In this document: one piece after another, positions 22,690 through 34,025 of the stretch
Position numbering within the stretch: position 1 is the first letter of the stretch
How the letters are laid out: every line of letters begins with the position of its first letter
Translations under genes and position numbers: made by a program
Assembly: GCA_019059635.1 (NCBI GenBank)
Contig: JAGVRJ010000002.1
Location: forward strand, 2,418,001 to 2,482,000
DNA: 64,000 nucleotides
Reading direction: 5' to 3'
DNA from: Proales similis
Lineage: Eukaryota > Rotifera > Eurotatoria > Ploima > Proalidae
Notes under the pieces: model-generated
Databases searched by the model: none
Told to the model about the DNA's origin: nothing
The model's input: the letters and a program-made list of their open reading frames with translations, nothing else

Positions 22690-24600
22690 AAGGCCGAGTC
22701 TAGCAGAGTCGAGAGCTTCACGCGGCCACACTGAGCTGATTGCATTTTAGCAGCGAATAAATGCATCGCAGCATGCGGATATAGTAGCTTATTAGTAGCT
22801 CGTGATCAGCATTCGACATCTTTGCTCTCCTCTTTCCTGTCTTCATATCACTTACACGTCGTCTATTTTCTTCAATTTATTGCTCTATTCCTCTTTGATT
22901 TTCGTTCTCTCTCTCTCGCTCTCTCTCTATCTTGCTGGTCCCCTCAATATCTTGATGATACATATTGGTTCTCATATTTGAGCGTTTCGAGCACGTTTTG
23001 CAAATATTGCTTTTGGAAGAAGACGCGTGAGCGACTTGGCGGCCGTGGTGAGAGCGAGCGATTGAAAAAAAAGAAAGGGAAAAAGAGAAAAAACGAAGTA
23101 GGAAATTAATTTCTTTTTAAAAAACACTCAAGAACGTGAGCGAGCAGATATTAATGTCTAATTCATATCGAGCACTGAGATCGCGGAAGTGGCAAAGCAG
23201 TAGAGAGCGGAGATAAGGATCAGTGACACTGATTTATAAACCTGTGCGTGTGCCCCTGCGTGCGCGTCTGTGCTCTAGGTGTGCATTTGAGGCTTATAAT
23301 CAATCATCATCAGCTGCGTTTATACAGCTTTTATACGACGATAGGTCTAGCTACTTGCTTGCTTACTCTCTCTCTCTCTCTCGATTAGATTTCTCCTCGA
23401 TAATCTAATCGAACCTTATAAATCATGCCGCTTGATTCGTTCCTAACATCAACGCTATTATAAATAGCTTCGGTGTTGGTTAATACAGCCAACGCTGCCA
23501 ATGAACGGTTCAAGATAAGCGAAGGTTTATCGGGTTCAAAAACCAAACAAAAAAAAAAGAGAAAGAGAGAGGGAGAACTATTTTTGCAAAGCCTTTTGTT
23601 GGGCCATCATTACGCCATCAGCGAGCGAGCGAATTTTTTCGCGCTTTGTTGTTTGCGTCTCGCCTTGCCAATCAACAGATAAAAACCGATGCTTCTTTAG
23701 ACATACATTTGTATTAGAGCGATCGGGTACATTGCGATTTAATGCGCCGCGTTTAAGCTTCACTGAAGAATAGGTAGTTGAAAGATTAAATTAAATGAGC
23801 CGAGTAACTATGAACGGATTAAGTTCGCCAAATGAAATTTGAATATAATTCTTTCATTTCACTCTCTCTCTTGCTCTATCTGGCTCGGTGCTTGGCGCGC
23901 TGCCTTTCGAATCTGGCATACGAGCACTCTAACAACCGATTGTTTGTCGTCTAATAACCCCAAGTGTGTAGTGCGGCGCTTTATTTAACGATTATTTAAT
24001 TATTAGTGGCTCTATGATGCGATTAGGCATCATAGAGTCGCTGGTTATTTGCCTTCTATGTTATGTCGCTTCATCCATCAAACCCTTGTTTTAACCTCAT
24101 GCCTGCCTGCCTGCCTGGTTTTTAGACCTCGCATTTGTTCTCTCTCTCTCCCCCTGCTTCTCTTCTTTTAGGACTTTTCTAATATTAATTTTGAAACTCG
24201 ATATCGCTTAAATTAACTTTCATTCATTCATGCACTTGTTTCACTTGTGGCCCGTGTGTTGACTGATTAACTGCTGGTGAAATTGATACGAGTCATCTAG
24301 TCCGGTGACTGTCCGAGGTTAAACTACTCTCTTAAGCGATATGTGCGCACTGATAACGGGAGCACGCATCAACTGCTCGTTTGTGTCTACTCATTAAATT
24401 TCACTTGAACGCTCGTCCGGGCCCGAAATTATTTTATCATCAAATATCAAGAGGCGCTTGAGAAGGAACAGAGCCTGAGTGCGCATGCTTTTTTATCGAA
24501 GCACTTCAACTGAGCGGACGTTTGCTTTCGCTCACTAGCCGAACGAGCGAGTCCGATCAAGTCAGAATGAGAAACAGAAAACATTGGAAGGAGCGAGCCA
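22690..24600. other. Gene-poor tract with CT-rich microsatellites
   Basis: No convincing coding sequence on either strand. Contains the 3' UTR and AATAAA (about 22757) of the kinase-like gene, CT repeats near 22905-22930 and 23363-23384, a TGCC repeat near 24100-24117 and a perfect hairpin at 24010-24037. Confidence 0.5.
24010..24037. repeat. Perfect 11-bp inverted repeat (hairpin)
   Basis: CTCTATGATGC and its exact complement GCATCATAGAG separated by the six bases GATTAG; a G.T pair and a further pair extend the stem slightly. Confidence 0.8.
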
Positions 24601-24601
24601 G

Positions 24602-24608
24602 CTATAAA
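24602..24608 (+). promoter_or_regulatory. TATA box, possible distal start of the ZFP36-type gene
   Basis: TATAAAA in GCTATAAAAACC, the best TATA match in the gene-poor tract. It implies a plus-strand start near 24632, some 230 bases before an ATG (24864) with a good splice donor 49 bases later. Confidence 0.4.
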
Positions 24609-24863
24609 AACCAGTGAACTGCTGGTGCGAGTTTGTTTTATTTCTCATCGCCACTCATAGGCAGACGTGTTCATGTGGCCTGCACTGCTTCCCCCTTTTT
24701 TTTAATCGTCGCTAGTCTCCGTTCGACCGCTCGCGTATTTCAGAGATCCCGCCATCTTTTCGCATTCTGTCTATCTGCCTTTATCTCGGTGGCTCGTTAT
24801 AAATCAACTTTGTCGTCGACGACGGCGGCGCGCATTTTTCGGTTTGATTCTTATCAAAAATCT

Positions 24864-24912
24864 ATGAGCTTCAGAGACCTGGGCCAGGCCGTTCGAACAG
24901 CTCATTTAGATC
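24864..24912 (+). CDS. Possible first coding exon of the ZFP36-type gene
   Basis: ATG followed by 16 codons (beginning MSFRDLGQAVR) and a GTAAGC donor in phase 1. An acceptor CAG at 29965-29967 leaves GA before the ATG at 29970, so the two join in frame without a stop. Vertebrate ZFP36 genes also have one short first coding exon followed by an intron. Inference only: the intron would be about 5 kb, far above the local norm. Confidence 0.35.
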
Positions 24913-25007
24913 GTAAGCAATCTCGAATGCGTGCCCTAGAAAATGCAGAAAATGCCAAAGCAGTAGCGAGAACAAGCGAACGCAATAGAAGAAAACAGAA
25001 GCGCATA

Positions 25008-25031
25008 GAGAGAGAGAGAGAGAGAGAGAGA
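25008..25031. repeat. (GA)n microsatellite
   Basis: About 12 uninterrupted GA units. Confidence 0.9.
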
Positions 25032-26318
25032 AAGGGGTGAGCTTGCGATCGCAGAGGAAAATGAGAAAAAAATGAAAGACGAAAGAGTGCAGATGCTTGA
25101 GTGAGCTAAATGAGGCGCATTGTGTAAAGCGACATTCTCGTTCGCCGCGTTTTTGTTGTTGCATTCAAGTCTTTGACATTTTCAGCAAAATTGCTTGTCA
25201 CATTTAATGAGCGATGCAATGGTTTTGTTGCTGAGAGAATGAAGGAAAATGGAAGACAGGGCGGGAGACGCAAGACAGATTGAGAGAGAACGAGAAAAAA
25301 GGAATGGCGGAATTATGAGCGGGCATTTATTCCATTTTTACAGTCATTAACCTTTTCTTGTTTCGGTTCGCATCGCTGCTTGCTTGCATCAAGGTGCAGT
25401 CTTTTTCAAGCACAAATCACACGCCCGAAATGAGTCGGGCTTCCAGTAGTCTTTCATGCTTGTTGAGTTTGTGAATGAAAAGTTTATTCCTTTCGATGCA
25501 CGATCGTCAATTTGGTCTCGCCGTCTTGTGTGTTTATTGTTTATTTGTTGTAGTTTGGTGTGTGTGTGTTTGTGTGAGCAATGTTCATGTAAGCTAGCTA
25601 GCAAGGATGAGAGTTATTCAAGCATGATTTTTATGTAATGTTTTTGTTCTGTGTGAAAATAAGAAAGAACGACGAAGAAATCTTTCGATAAACTACGCAT
25701 TTGAATTAAATATTGCGCGCCATTATAATTCTTTGACAACAGAGCCGCCATCCCAACCAGCACCGCTGCCTAGGATCATAAGGATTTAGCCCAACGCCAC
25801 AAACAACAGTAGCAGTTGCACCAAGTTCCATCACATTTCAAAGCAGTTGAATAAAAACCGCCGTTTACTCCCATTCTACTTGAGAATGTAAATTTGGCAT
25901 TAATGACGCCGCCTAAAGCCTTTTTCTGCAGCGCGAGATTTTCATTTTTGTAGCTTAAATCGCGCAGTTTGATTCTGATTTTTCTGTAGCACAACTGAAT
26001 TGTTGCGTGATGCTGGGTGCAGAGAGAGAGAGAGAGAGCGATCAGCTACATTAAGTTTGATTGGACCCAGTACACCATCAAACAGCTTTCATTCATTCAC
26101 TCTTTTATTCGTCGATTCGTGGCCTCGTTTCTTCAATTGAGAAGATTGGCCAAGTTAATTAAAAATGGCCGCATGTTTATTATCTCATTGTGCTTGCCTC
26201 GAATCGACTTGACTGCCTAAGCATCTAAAAAGGCATAATTCAATTGCATCAAAATTGTTTATCTAATCTTATCTCAGGCCAACACATATCTCTCACCGGG
26301 CACGCTCGCCTCTTTCCT

Positions 26319-26338
26319 CTCTCTCTCTCTCTCTCTCT
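26319..26338. repeat. (CT)n microsatellite
   Basis: About ten CT units, one of several in this tract. Confidence 0.85.
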
Positions 26339-29300
26339 GCCGTTTCTGAATCTATTTTTCCCTCTGACTAGGCTCCTGCTTCTTCTTGCAGTGCGTTTGA
26401 TTCGCAGTTTAATGCTTTATTCACTCCAAATGCTCTTGATCAATTGTTGGCCAACTCAATCTGGGCCTCCTTTAATTCAATCTATATTCGATTTCTCTGC
26501 ATGCAACTTGTGTGAAGCTTGTTGGCTTGATTGCCAATCCAATGATCATAAATGAATCAATCAAGCTCCAATAGCAAGCACCAGAGCAGACTGCCAAATC
26601 GAGAGATTTAATTTCTCTTTTATTCTCTCTCTCTCTAATCACTAACAAAGGAATTGCAGCACCGCTCTTCTTTTCCTCATTTATTCTATTCTACAACAAG
26701 CATTGAGATTTGCTGCTTATTAGCTACGACTGGTTGGCCGTTTCGACCCGTAGCCGTCAGAACAACTGAGCCAACTCGTCTATAATTAAAAATTGTATCA
26801 AATTAGACAAGGTGTTTTCCGTCTGTGTTGACTCGTCTCCTGAATTTTGGCCACGACGACGAGAACACAAAATCGTGTTTCTAGTACATACCATCTTGAC
26901 TTATTTACGTGCCAATCAATCGAAGAATGCTCTTGCTTTTCCGGCTTTAATGAAACGCACGGCAAAGAGCACGCGTTCACTCGAAATTTTAATTTTCAGT
27001 CAGTTAATTTCTGAGCGGAGACACGGATCGAGCCTGTTTTAATTCCAGAGTGTGTCTCCTCTGCTATTTTCGCATCACACACACATGCTGTCATTCTGCC
27101 AGGGCTCGGCGAAACATGTCGCTGGGCTTCATCAAATTAGGCAAGCGAATCAGTTTTAGCCTGACTGCCATACTCTCTGCATGCAATCTCATTTCACTTC
27201 AAGTCAGCAGGGCGTTAAAATCTGAAGCACAGCAAAGAAAATTCAATCGATCAAAGACTAAAGAATTGACGTTTGACTTGTGGCTGTTGTGCAAGACGCT
27301 TGCTCCTGTTTTTCTTGCAATACTTTGATTAAACGCGTTCCTGGTCGAAGCGATTTTGATTACAGACGCCGCCAGGTGACGAGCAAATGTTTGCCAACCA
27401 ATAAAATTTTCATCAAGTTCACGGTATAGTGATTCAAAACAAGAGCGAGTGAGCAAGTGAGAGCAGCGAACCCGCAATGAATGATGAAACGATTGCTACT
27501 ACTGCTGCTCGAGTAAGAAGACTTTTTATTAGTTTTATTTGGTTGATTTTTTGATCTCAGACGATTCAGGCCTCGTCAAGTTTTTTTTTTAATTCAGAAA
27601 AAAAAGCTGAGAGAAGCAAATAATTGAATTTATGCAAATTTCCAAAAGCGGCGCTGCCGACCAAGCAGTTCCATTGCTGCTTTATTTAAAAAGAGCGTTT
27701 TTTTTTTAATATTTTTCTTTTTGATTCTATTGACGCCCCCTTTGCACTAAAGGTCCTTTAATATTCAAAAGGCTCAAGCGTCGTTGTTTCTTTATCCTTT
27801 TATGTTTTGTCTTCATTTGTTTTCCCGTCTTATTCTTTAAATATTTATTTTTTCGAGCCATCTAGCTGAATAGATTGCTAATATAACATGGTTGTGTGGC
27901 ACCGCCGCATTTGAGTCGCAGCAGCGGCAGGAAGCCACCGCAGCGCGCTTTAATAGCTTTGGTTGTTGTTGTTGTTGTTTGGTCTTTGAGAAGAGAGTTC
28001 GTCGAGTAGTGAGAAGTGAGAGTAGCTTAATGGCAATTACATACGGCCAAGAGACTAATTGCATTCATCGTTCAACTACTCTGAGTGGCAACAACTAGCT
28101 TGTTTGAGCTTGCGCGCCAGCTGCCAATGCCGCATGATAAAGAGTCAATTAGAATTAAAATTAATGAGTTGACGATTGAGCTCGAAAATAAATCATTCAA
28201 GTAAACGGCAAGCTTCTCCTAGTTTTAATTAGAAGGAGCCTGCTTTCCATTCAATACCACAACAACAATAACAACAGCAACATCAGCAGCACAAGCAGAT
28301 TGTGGACTGCATGCCGCAATGCGGAAGCTCATTGTGAATCAGCAAGCTGACTTGAAATTAGCGTCCAGGACGCCCAGAGAACGTTGCATCCTTAAAGACA
28401 TTAGAAGAAGAAGAAGGAAAAAGAATGAGGAGAAATGCCGAATAAGTGAGTGCGTTGGTTTTTTCTCCTTAATGGGTGTGATCGGAGCGAGAAAGCAAGA
28501 GAGCGAGCGCGCGACTGAGATGCTCGAATAAGGCTGCTGATCAATGCAAGAATAAATTGCGAATTTACAAATTCAATTCCGCTGAGAGAATGCGTGCCGA
28601 GTGAAAGCGCCCCTGCGTATTGTCATGCCGCTTGTCAATGAGCCGTTCTAGCGTGAGCGATGAGAGCCCGTTGGGCCAGCTTTTCTAGACAAAATGCAAA
28701 CTTGTCGAATATAAATGCATACTCAAATGAATATGTGTTCTGTTCGCACTGTTTTTTTTTCTCTCTCTCTCTCTCTTCTACTAATGTGCGATGAATTTTT
28801 TATTACGTCACTTATTCGAAAGCGCTCGCTTGTCTAGTTGTTCGTGTCTGATCCTCGTGTCCGAAAGTTCTTCTGTCCTAATTTCTGACTCTTATCTTAT
28901 CTATATCGATGCGGGCGAGTTGATGACGGCCATATGATTTATTCGCCGGCCCAAGTTCCAAATTCGCCGCTCATTAAATTAATACCCTAGCTGGCCTTAA
29001 TTTCAAGGGTGAGCCATTAAGAAATGCGTTTGGGATTTGTGTCGTTTGCATGATTTCTAACCGAGAGCCTTGCTATTGCTTGGTGAGCACGAATTCATGT
29101 GCTTACTATATTTTAACGAGACGAGAGAAGCGCAAGTAGAAAAGACCGCGTCAAAGTAATTTAGAGCAAGAGAGAGAGAGAGAGAGAAAACGATTGAAAA
29201 GTGACGAGAAGCAAGTAAAACCAAAAACCGAATTAAACAAGAACAACAAGCCGAATAGGCAAGAGAGAATGAAAACTCTATGAAAAGTCAGCAAAATTAG

Positions 29301-29583
29301 ATTTAATTTATCGTCTATATGTATAAGGCAAAGGTGAAACATTTATTTAATGTTATCATTGAGAAGATACTAAATCCGCCTCGAAGCGCCTCTCTTCTTT
29401 GCCCATTATTCACTCGGTCAGAGTAAATTATTCTAATCCCTTCTGTGTTCTGTGTGCACCTTTCCAAACAACAATCTAAGCTGGTCTTGTTTTCTTTGGC
29501 GTGCTAGTGCTCTCCCTCCGTTTTATCTTGCCTTTTTCATCTATTGGGCCAAATAGGAGTCGAGTCCTCATTAAATTTACCTA

Positions 29584-29612
29584 GACACACACACACACAC
29601 ACACACACACAC
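29584..29612. repeat. (CA)n microsatellite
   Basis: About 14 uninterrupted CA units. Confidence 0.9.
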
Positions 29613-29969
29613 CAGTTTATACACACAATACTCGAGTCAGCTAGCCTACATTCGATATCGTTTTCAGTTTTCGGGGTTTATTTTTTTTTACAGCCACTGA
29701 TCCAGCTAGAAGCTCAAATTCTTACTAACTGTGTGAATTTCGCTTTAGAAAGAAAATTTATGAGCCGCAACAAGCAGTTTTAAATTACGCGCTCGTTTAA
29801 TTTTGAGCCCAGGACAGAGAGGGAGAGAAAGATTGAACAAGGTCGAGGCAAAGCAGCAGCAGCGACAATACACACGATTCGAACAACTAGCAACTACTGC
29901 TCGACAGGCGGCAACGATCGTTTTATGTATATTTATTACAAGTTAGAGGAGGCAGTTTGAAGAGCAGGA

Positions 29970-30914
29970 ATGGCGCTGCCGATGTCATTTGTGAGCATGC
30001 CCAGTTCGATGAGGAGCAGCAAGCCGTCGACTAGAGCGTCGGCGGTCAAAAGCAAAAAGTCAAACAGCGCCAAGCAAGTGAATGTGAGCAGATACAAAAC
30101 CGAACTTTGCCGGCAATTTAGTGAGAACGGAGAGTGTAAATATGGCGAGAAGTGCCAGTTCGCGCACGGTGTTTCTGAGCTTAAAGACATAAACAGGCAT
30201 CCCAAGTATAAAACGGATTTTTGCAAAACATTTCACTCAAAGGGCTTTTGTCCGTACGGGCCTCGATGCCACTTTATTCATGATATTAACGAAAAAGCGA
30301 ACGTCAAGCCGTCTCCGACAAGCAAAAGCAAGAGTTCGGACCACAAGTCTGAGCCGTTCAAAATCAATAGTCAAAGCAATATAAACAACAACAATAATCA
30401 AAACAAGCTCGCTTATGAGCAGAATAGCCCCACATTGGCTTCAGCATTCAGCGACAGTGCCTGGTCCGTCGAACCCGACAGCTTGTTGGGCGATGAGACG
30501 GCCAAGCTATTGGCGTCCAAATCGTTCCTTACTAATTTGTATTTATTGACAAATTCGATAAATCGCGGCCAATCGCTTCTATTACCTCAGACCATCTCCA
30601 ATTCTTCATCTCCGACAACATCTCAATCGCCATCGCCTTACTCGTCAAGATCAAGCACATCGTCGACTTCATCTTCGATTATAACCAAAGCAGCCGGCGG
30701 CGGTAGCAGCAGCAACAACCACAACAAAAACAAGAACATCCAATCACCTGAGCCTATTCCCATTTTAAACAATGATCTGACAACATTGAACATGTCCGAG
30801 AGCTTTCTAAGCGAACGCCTCTCTGCACTTGATATGAACTCATCAGGCCAGTCATCAGTATCAAATTTGTTCGAGCTGGGCCTGTTCCATCACTTTGATT
30901 TTGAACAGCAGTAG
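29970..30914 (+). CDS. TIS11/ZFP36-type tandem CCCH zinc-finger protein
   Basis: Tristetraprolin-family protein that binds AU-rich elements and recruits deadenylases to destroy mRNAs. The 314-residue frame has two C-x8-C-x5-C-x3-H fingers near residues 45-70 and 83-108. Each is preceded by the family lead-in YKTELC or YKTDFC, and both zinc ligand sets are intact. Flanks are low-complexity (Asn-, Ser- and Thr-rich), as usual. A C-terminal CNOT1-binding motif is not obvious. The main exon could be the whole gene or could be preceded by a short coding exon at 24864. Several ATTTA pentamers lie in the 500 bases after the stop, which would allow self-regulation as known for the family. Confidence 0.93.
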   Translation: MALPMSFVSMPSSMRSSKPSTRASAVKSKKSNSAKQVNVSRYKTELCRQFSENGECKYGEKCQFAHGVSELKDINRHPKYKTDFCKTFHSKGFCPYGPRCHFIHDINEKANVKPSPTSKSKSSDHKSEPFKINSQSNINNNNNQNKLAYEQNSPTLASAFSDSAWSVEPDSLLGDETAKLLASKSFLTNLYLLTNSINRGQSLLLPQTISNSSSPTTSQSPSPYSSRSSTSSTSSSIITKAAGGGSSSNNHNKNKNIQSPEPIPILNNDLTTLNMSESFLSERLSALDMNSSGQSSVSNLFELGLFHHFDFEQQ

Positions 30915-31838
30915 AATTAGATAATACAGCGCCTCGATGTCTCCAGCTCAAACGCATTAGGACACAGACTTTCGAGGAATGTCTAGCACAAAATCGAAAG
31001 AGTATTGATACCATTCTGAGCGACATGTAGCCAAACTTTCTCATGCGAGCTTTCCTCAAAATCTAACAAAACGGAAAAGCCTCGGACTCGACTATTTAAT
31101 CAACAAACGGATGGCTTGAATTTCAGATTCAATTTCAATTATTCTCCAATTTTGTATTCTTCGTACTCTGTCTCATCGCCGGCTTTCTATTCTCATCATC
31201 TTCGGTTGCTTTTTATTCAAACAATTTTATTTTGTTCATTCTGTTGCCTCATTCGGTTAGCGATGGTCTACACTAATTTAACCGAAATCTACAAATATTA
31301 CTCTAATTTATTAAAAAAGAAACAAATAACAGCTAACGTAATATAGGCGCTTGCAAATAGAGCGCCGCAAAGCAGTCGAATTCACTCTTCTTGTTAATCT
31401 TAACTCGCTTGGCTTATGGTTTTTATTTGGTTTTTGTATTTATGACCTAATAAGAGATTAAGAAAATAGACCGCTTTGTGTCATTGAGGATTGGCAAGGA
31501 AGCAGATATTTAGAGAGCAGGAAATGACGGGCTTGAAGTTATGAATCTGAGGAGTTGAGGGAAGCAAGGTCGCGGTGTTTGCTCTCAAAGGACGAGCTGT
31601 GCACTTGGCCGGCAAGTTGAGCTCAAAATAAATATCGTCGCATGCTTGCAAACTGCATTTGTTAAGTTTATTCCTCAACCGTTGCGGAGAACAAATCAAG
31701 CATTTTTGTAGTCTCGTCGCAGAGGCAAAATAGATAAGATTAATTTTTTAGAGCAACATCGGGCAAGCTTTGATGCCCGTTGAAGTAGAGCCGTGCAGCA
31801 GTGGGCATTTAAATTTGCTCTAAACCAAGCCAGCAAAT
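30915..31838. other. 3' UTR of the ZFP36-type gene and TRAIP promoter
   Basis: AT-rich; ATTTA pentamers near 31091, 31276, 31303 and 31437. No clean AATAAA on the plus strand; ATTAAA near 31308 may serve. Short open frames here show no recognisable protein. Confidence 0.45.
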
Positions 31839-33479
31839 ATGAGGGCAGTGTGTGTAATATGCACAGAATTGTTTCTGATTAACTCGCAGATAAGCGCCTG
31901 TCCCTGCGGTCACATATTCCACGAGCATTGCATATTCCGCTGGTTCAGCTCTGGCCAGCGTTCGTGTCCACAATGCCGTGCTAGCGTCAAAGAGTCAAAT
32001 GTAGTCAAGCGTCTCTACTTGACAGAGGCCGACATCTCGTTCAGTCAAGACCCGAATCTGGATACGAATGACAGGGAAAAGCACGAGGCGCTGCTGACTA
32101 AAATTCAGGAGCTTAAAAACGATCTCCGCTACAAAGACGACGCATTGGGCAGCAAATCGAAACTTATCGAAACAGTAAGAGGCGACTTTTAACCATCTCG
32201 GGACTGTGAAAAAAAAATCAACGCAAAATTTCAGAAAGAGAAACAGCTGAAGCTTGCCGAAGAGAAGAGCTCAAGTCTTAATAAAAAAGTAGCCGAGAAT
32301 CAACTGCTTATCGACTTTTTGAAAAAGGATCTCGAGTAAGGCCAACTAGCAGTTTGACAGGAAATTTTTTTTCTTAAAAAATGGCCAAATTAGGAATTAC
32401 GAGCGACTCAAAGAAGAGTATGAAAAGAAAGAGAAACGAATTGTCGAACTTGAAGGTCGCCTCAAAGAGTACAAATCAATCGAGCTGATTTACAAAGGTA
32501 AAACAGAAACGCAGAACCGTCAAGATCAAAGTAAATAACGATTTTTTTTAAAGGAAACGAGAGAGAGTTCGAAGCCGAAATGCGCAAATACATCACGCCA
32601 AGCACTTCGGCGTCGCATTTACAGTCGGTCGTTCGGCAGCTAGTTAGCTCTAATGTGCTCCTTAAATCCCAACATGATAAGCAAATAGAAGAGAAGAAAC
32701 GAATTCGCAAAAAGCTAATTCAAATAGAACAAGAGAAACTGGAAAAAGAGAAACAAATTCAAGCAAAAGAGGAAGCACTCAGGCAAGCGAATGAACGTCT
32801 ATGCTCTTTAGAAGCAGCGTACAGCTCTGGCAGTGAGAGCGTGGCCATCACCGATGAGAAAAACTCAAACGTCTCGTCCGACCTGCTGAATCAAGCTTAT
32901 CTCACAGACGAGAGTGACGTCCTTTGTCTGGATGCCATATTTCAATTAGAAAACTCAACAGTAGAGTCCAAAACGAACCATGAGAAGACCATTTGTAAAG
33001 ACACGGACAATGACGACGACAACGACGACGACGACGATGACCTAATCGAGGAGAAGAACAATCTAGACAATCTCGTTCAATTTGTCGACGAGGAAGACAA
33101 GAGTTCGGTTTTCATTTCGCCGAAACGGAAGAATCCATTTGCCAAAAGCGAATCATTTCCCAGAATCGAGTCGGCCAACGCAATCAATGTGACCGCAAAG
33201 CAAAAGAGGCTCAGTCAAATGTTGACAGAGAGTCCAGATATTGATCTGGTCAAGCCACTGGGCTCGGTGTCCAAGAGACTGCGGCCAAACCCAGCCGTTA
33301 CTGAAACAAAATTCAAGCAGCAGGACAGTGCTCCTGAGTATTCCTATCAGTACGACGGCCTTGGTGGGCGCAAAAAAGTGCTCAAAGGTGCAGGGACCAA
33401 ATTTCACTCGTTTTCGTCTCTCAAAAACATTGGTGACAACAGGAACAATAAAAAGCTTTTTAGATCCAAGGTTACCTAG
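31839..33479 (+). CDS. TRAIP: TRAIP/NOPO RING E3 ubiquitin ligase
   Basis: Nuclear ubiquitin ligase that ubiquitinates the CMG helicase and acts at stalled forks and crosslinks. Four exons: 31839-32174, 32235-32335, 32394-32497, 32554-33479; 488 residues. N-terminal RING: CVIC, CPCGHIFHEHC, CPQC (residues about 5-48). Long coiled coil (about 75-250), an acidic run, then the C-terminal signature DGLGGRKKV, which matches DGLGGRTK of human TRAIP. The acidic stretch (about 1,165 bases into the gene) is a GAC repeat of Asp codons. The start at 31839 leaves almost no residues before the RING, as in human TRAIP. Confidence 0.93.
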
Positions 33480-34025
33480 AGCCTTTACACCAGATTAAGT
33501 CGGCAAATTTATTTCTTGCAACTCAAGTTCTTTCTAATGTAGATAACAATCTATTTGGATTCGATTAAATAAAAAAAAATGATTCTGAACATTGCCAAAT
33601 AGACACTTTGGTTTGACTTGAGCAATACCAAGGACAACTATTAATGTAGCAAAACCAACATCGGACTCTTGGGAGAGCAAAAGAAAGAGTGAGAGAGGGA
33701 CAGACAAAACGCAGCACACGATTCGGATCGCGAGGTTCAGTTAGTTTTGTGTTGCTCCAGAGAATAGAGTTGCCTCACCAACAATTGCACAATTCAATGC
33801 ACACGGGCCATAATTTCCAATCATAATACGCTTCTAAAGCAAGACACAATTTTTCCATTTATTTCAGGTGCACTGTCACTACTGCGCTATTCTATTTTTT
33901 AAATCACTGAATACACAGCTTGCCTTTGAATTCTAAACGCCTATATTCGAGCAGAAAACTGATGGGAATCTACAACAAGAGCTGGTTTCTGCTAGTTAGT
34001 CAGATAGTTCTTGAACAATCCAAGC
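33480..34025. other. Intergenic between TRAIP and SMG9
   Basis: AATAAA near 33568 for TRAIP. No coding or RNA feature seen in the rest. Confidence 0.5.

Larger units (their letters stand above)
24913..29967. other. Gene-poor, microsatellite-rich tract (possible long intron)
   Basis: About 5 kb with no supported gene. Open frames here are short, simple-sequence or lack ATG. GA/CT runs occur near 25008-25031, 26020-26038, 26319-26338, 28757-28773 and 29170-29187; a CA run near 29584-29612; a GTT run near 27963-27979. Could be regulatory sequence or the first intron of the ZFP36-type gene. Confidence 0.5.

Noticed and set aside
22822-23109. Hydrophobic 95-codon open frame after the kinase-like gene
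   Set aside because: Composition comes from the CT repeat (Ser-Leu runs) and A-rich tail; no credible start context.
24633-25040. 135-codon plus-strand open frame as a gene
   Set aside because: No ATG at its start, ends in a GA microsatellite giving Arg-Glu repeats, and resembles no protein. Part of it is better explained as a leader and first exon.
29860-29900. GATTCGAAC, resembling the T-loop of a minus-strand tRNA
   Set aside because: No matching A-box, anticodon arm or acceptor stem could be built around it.
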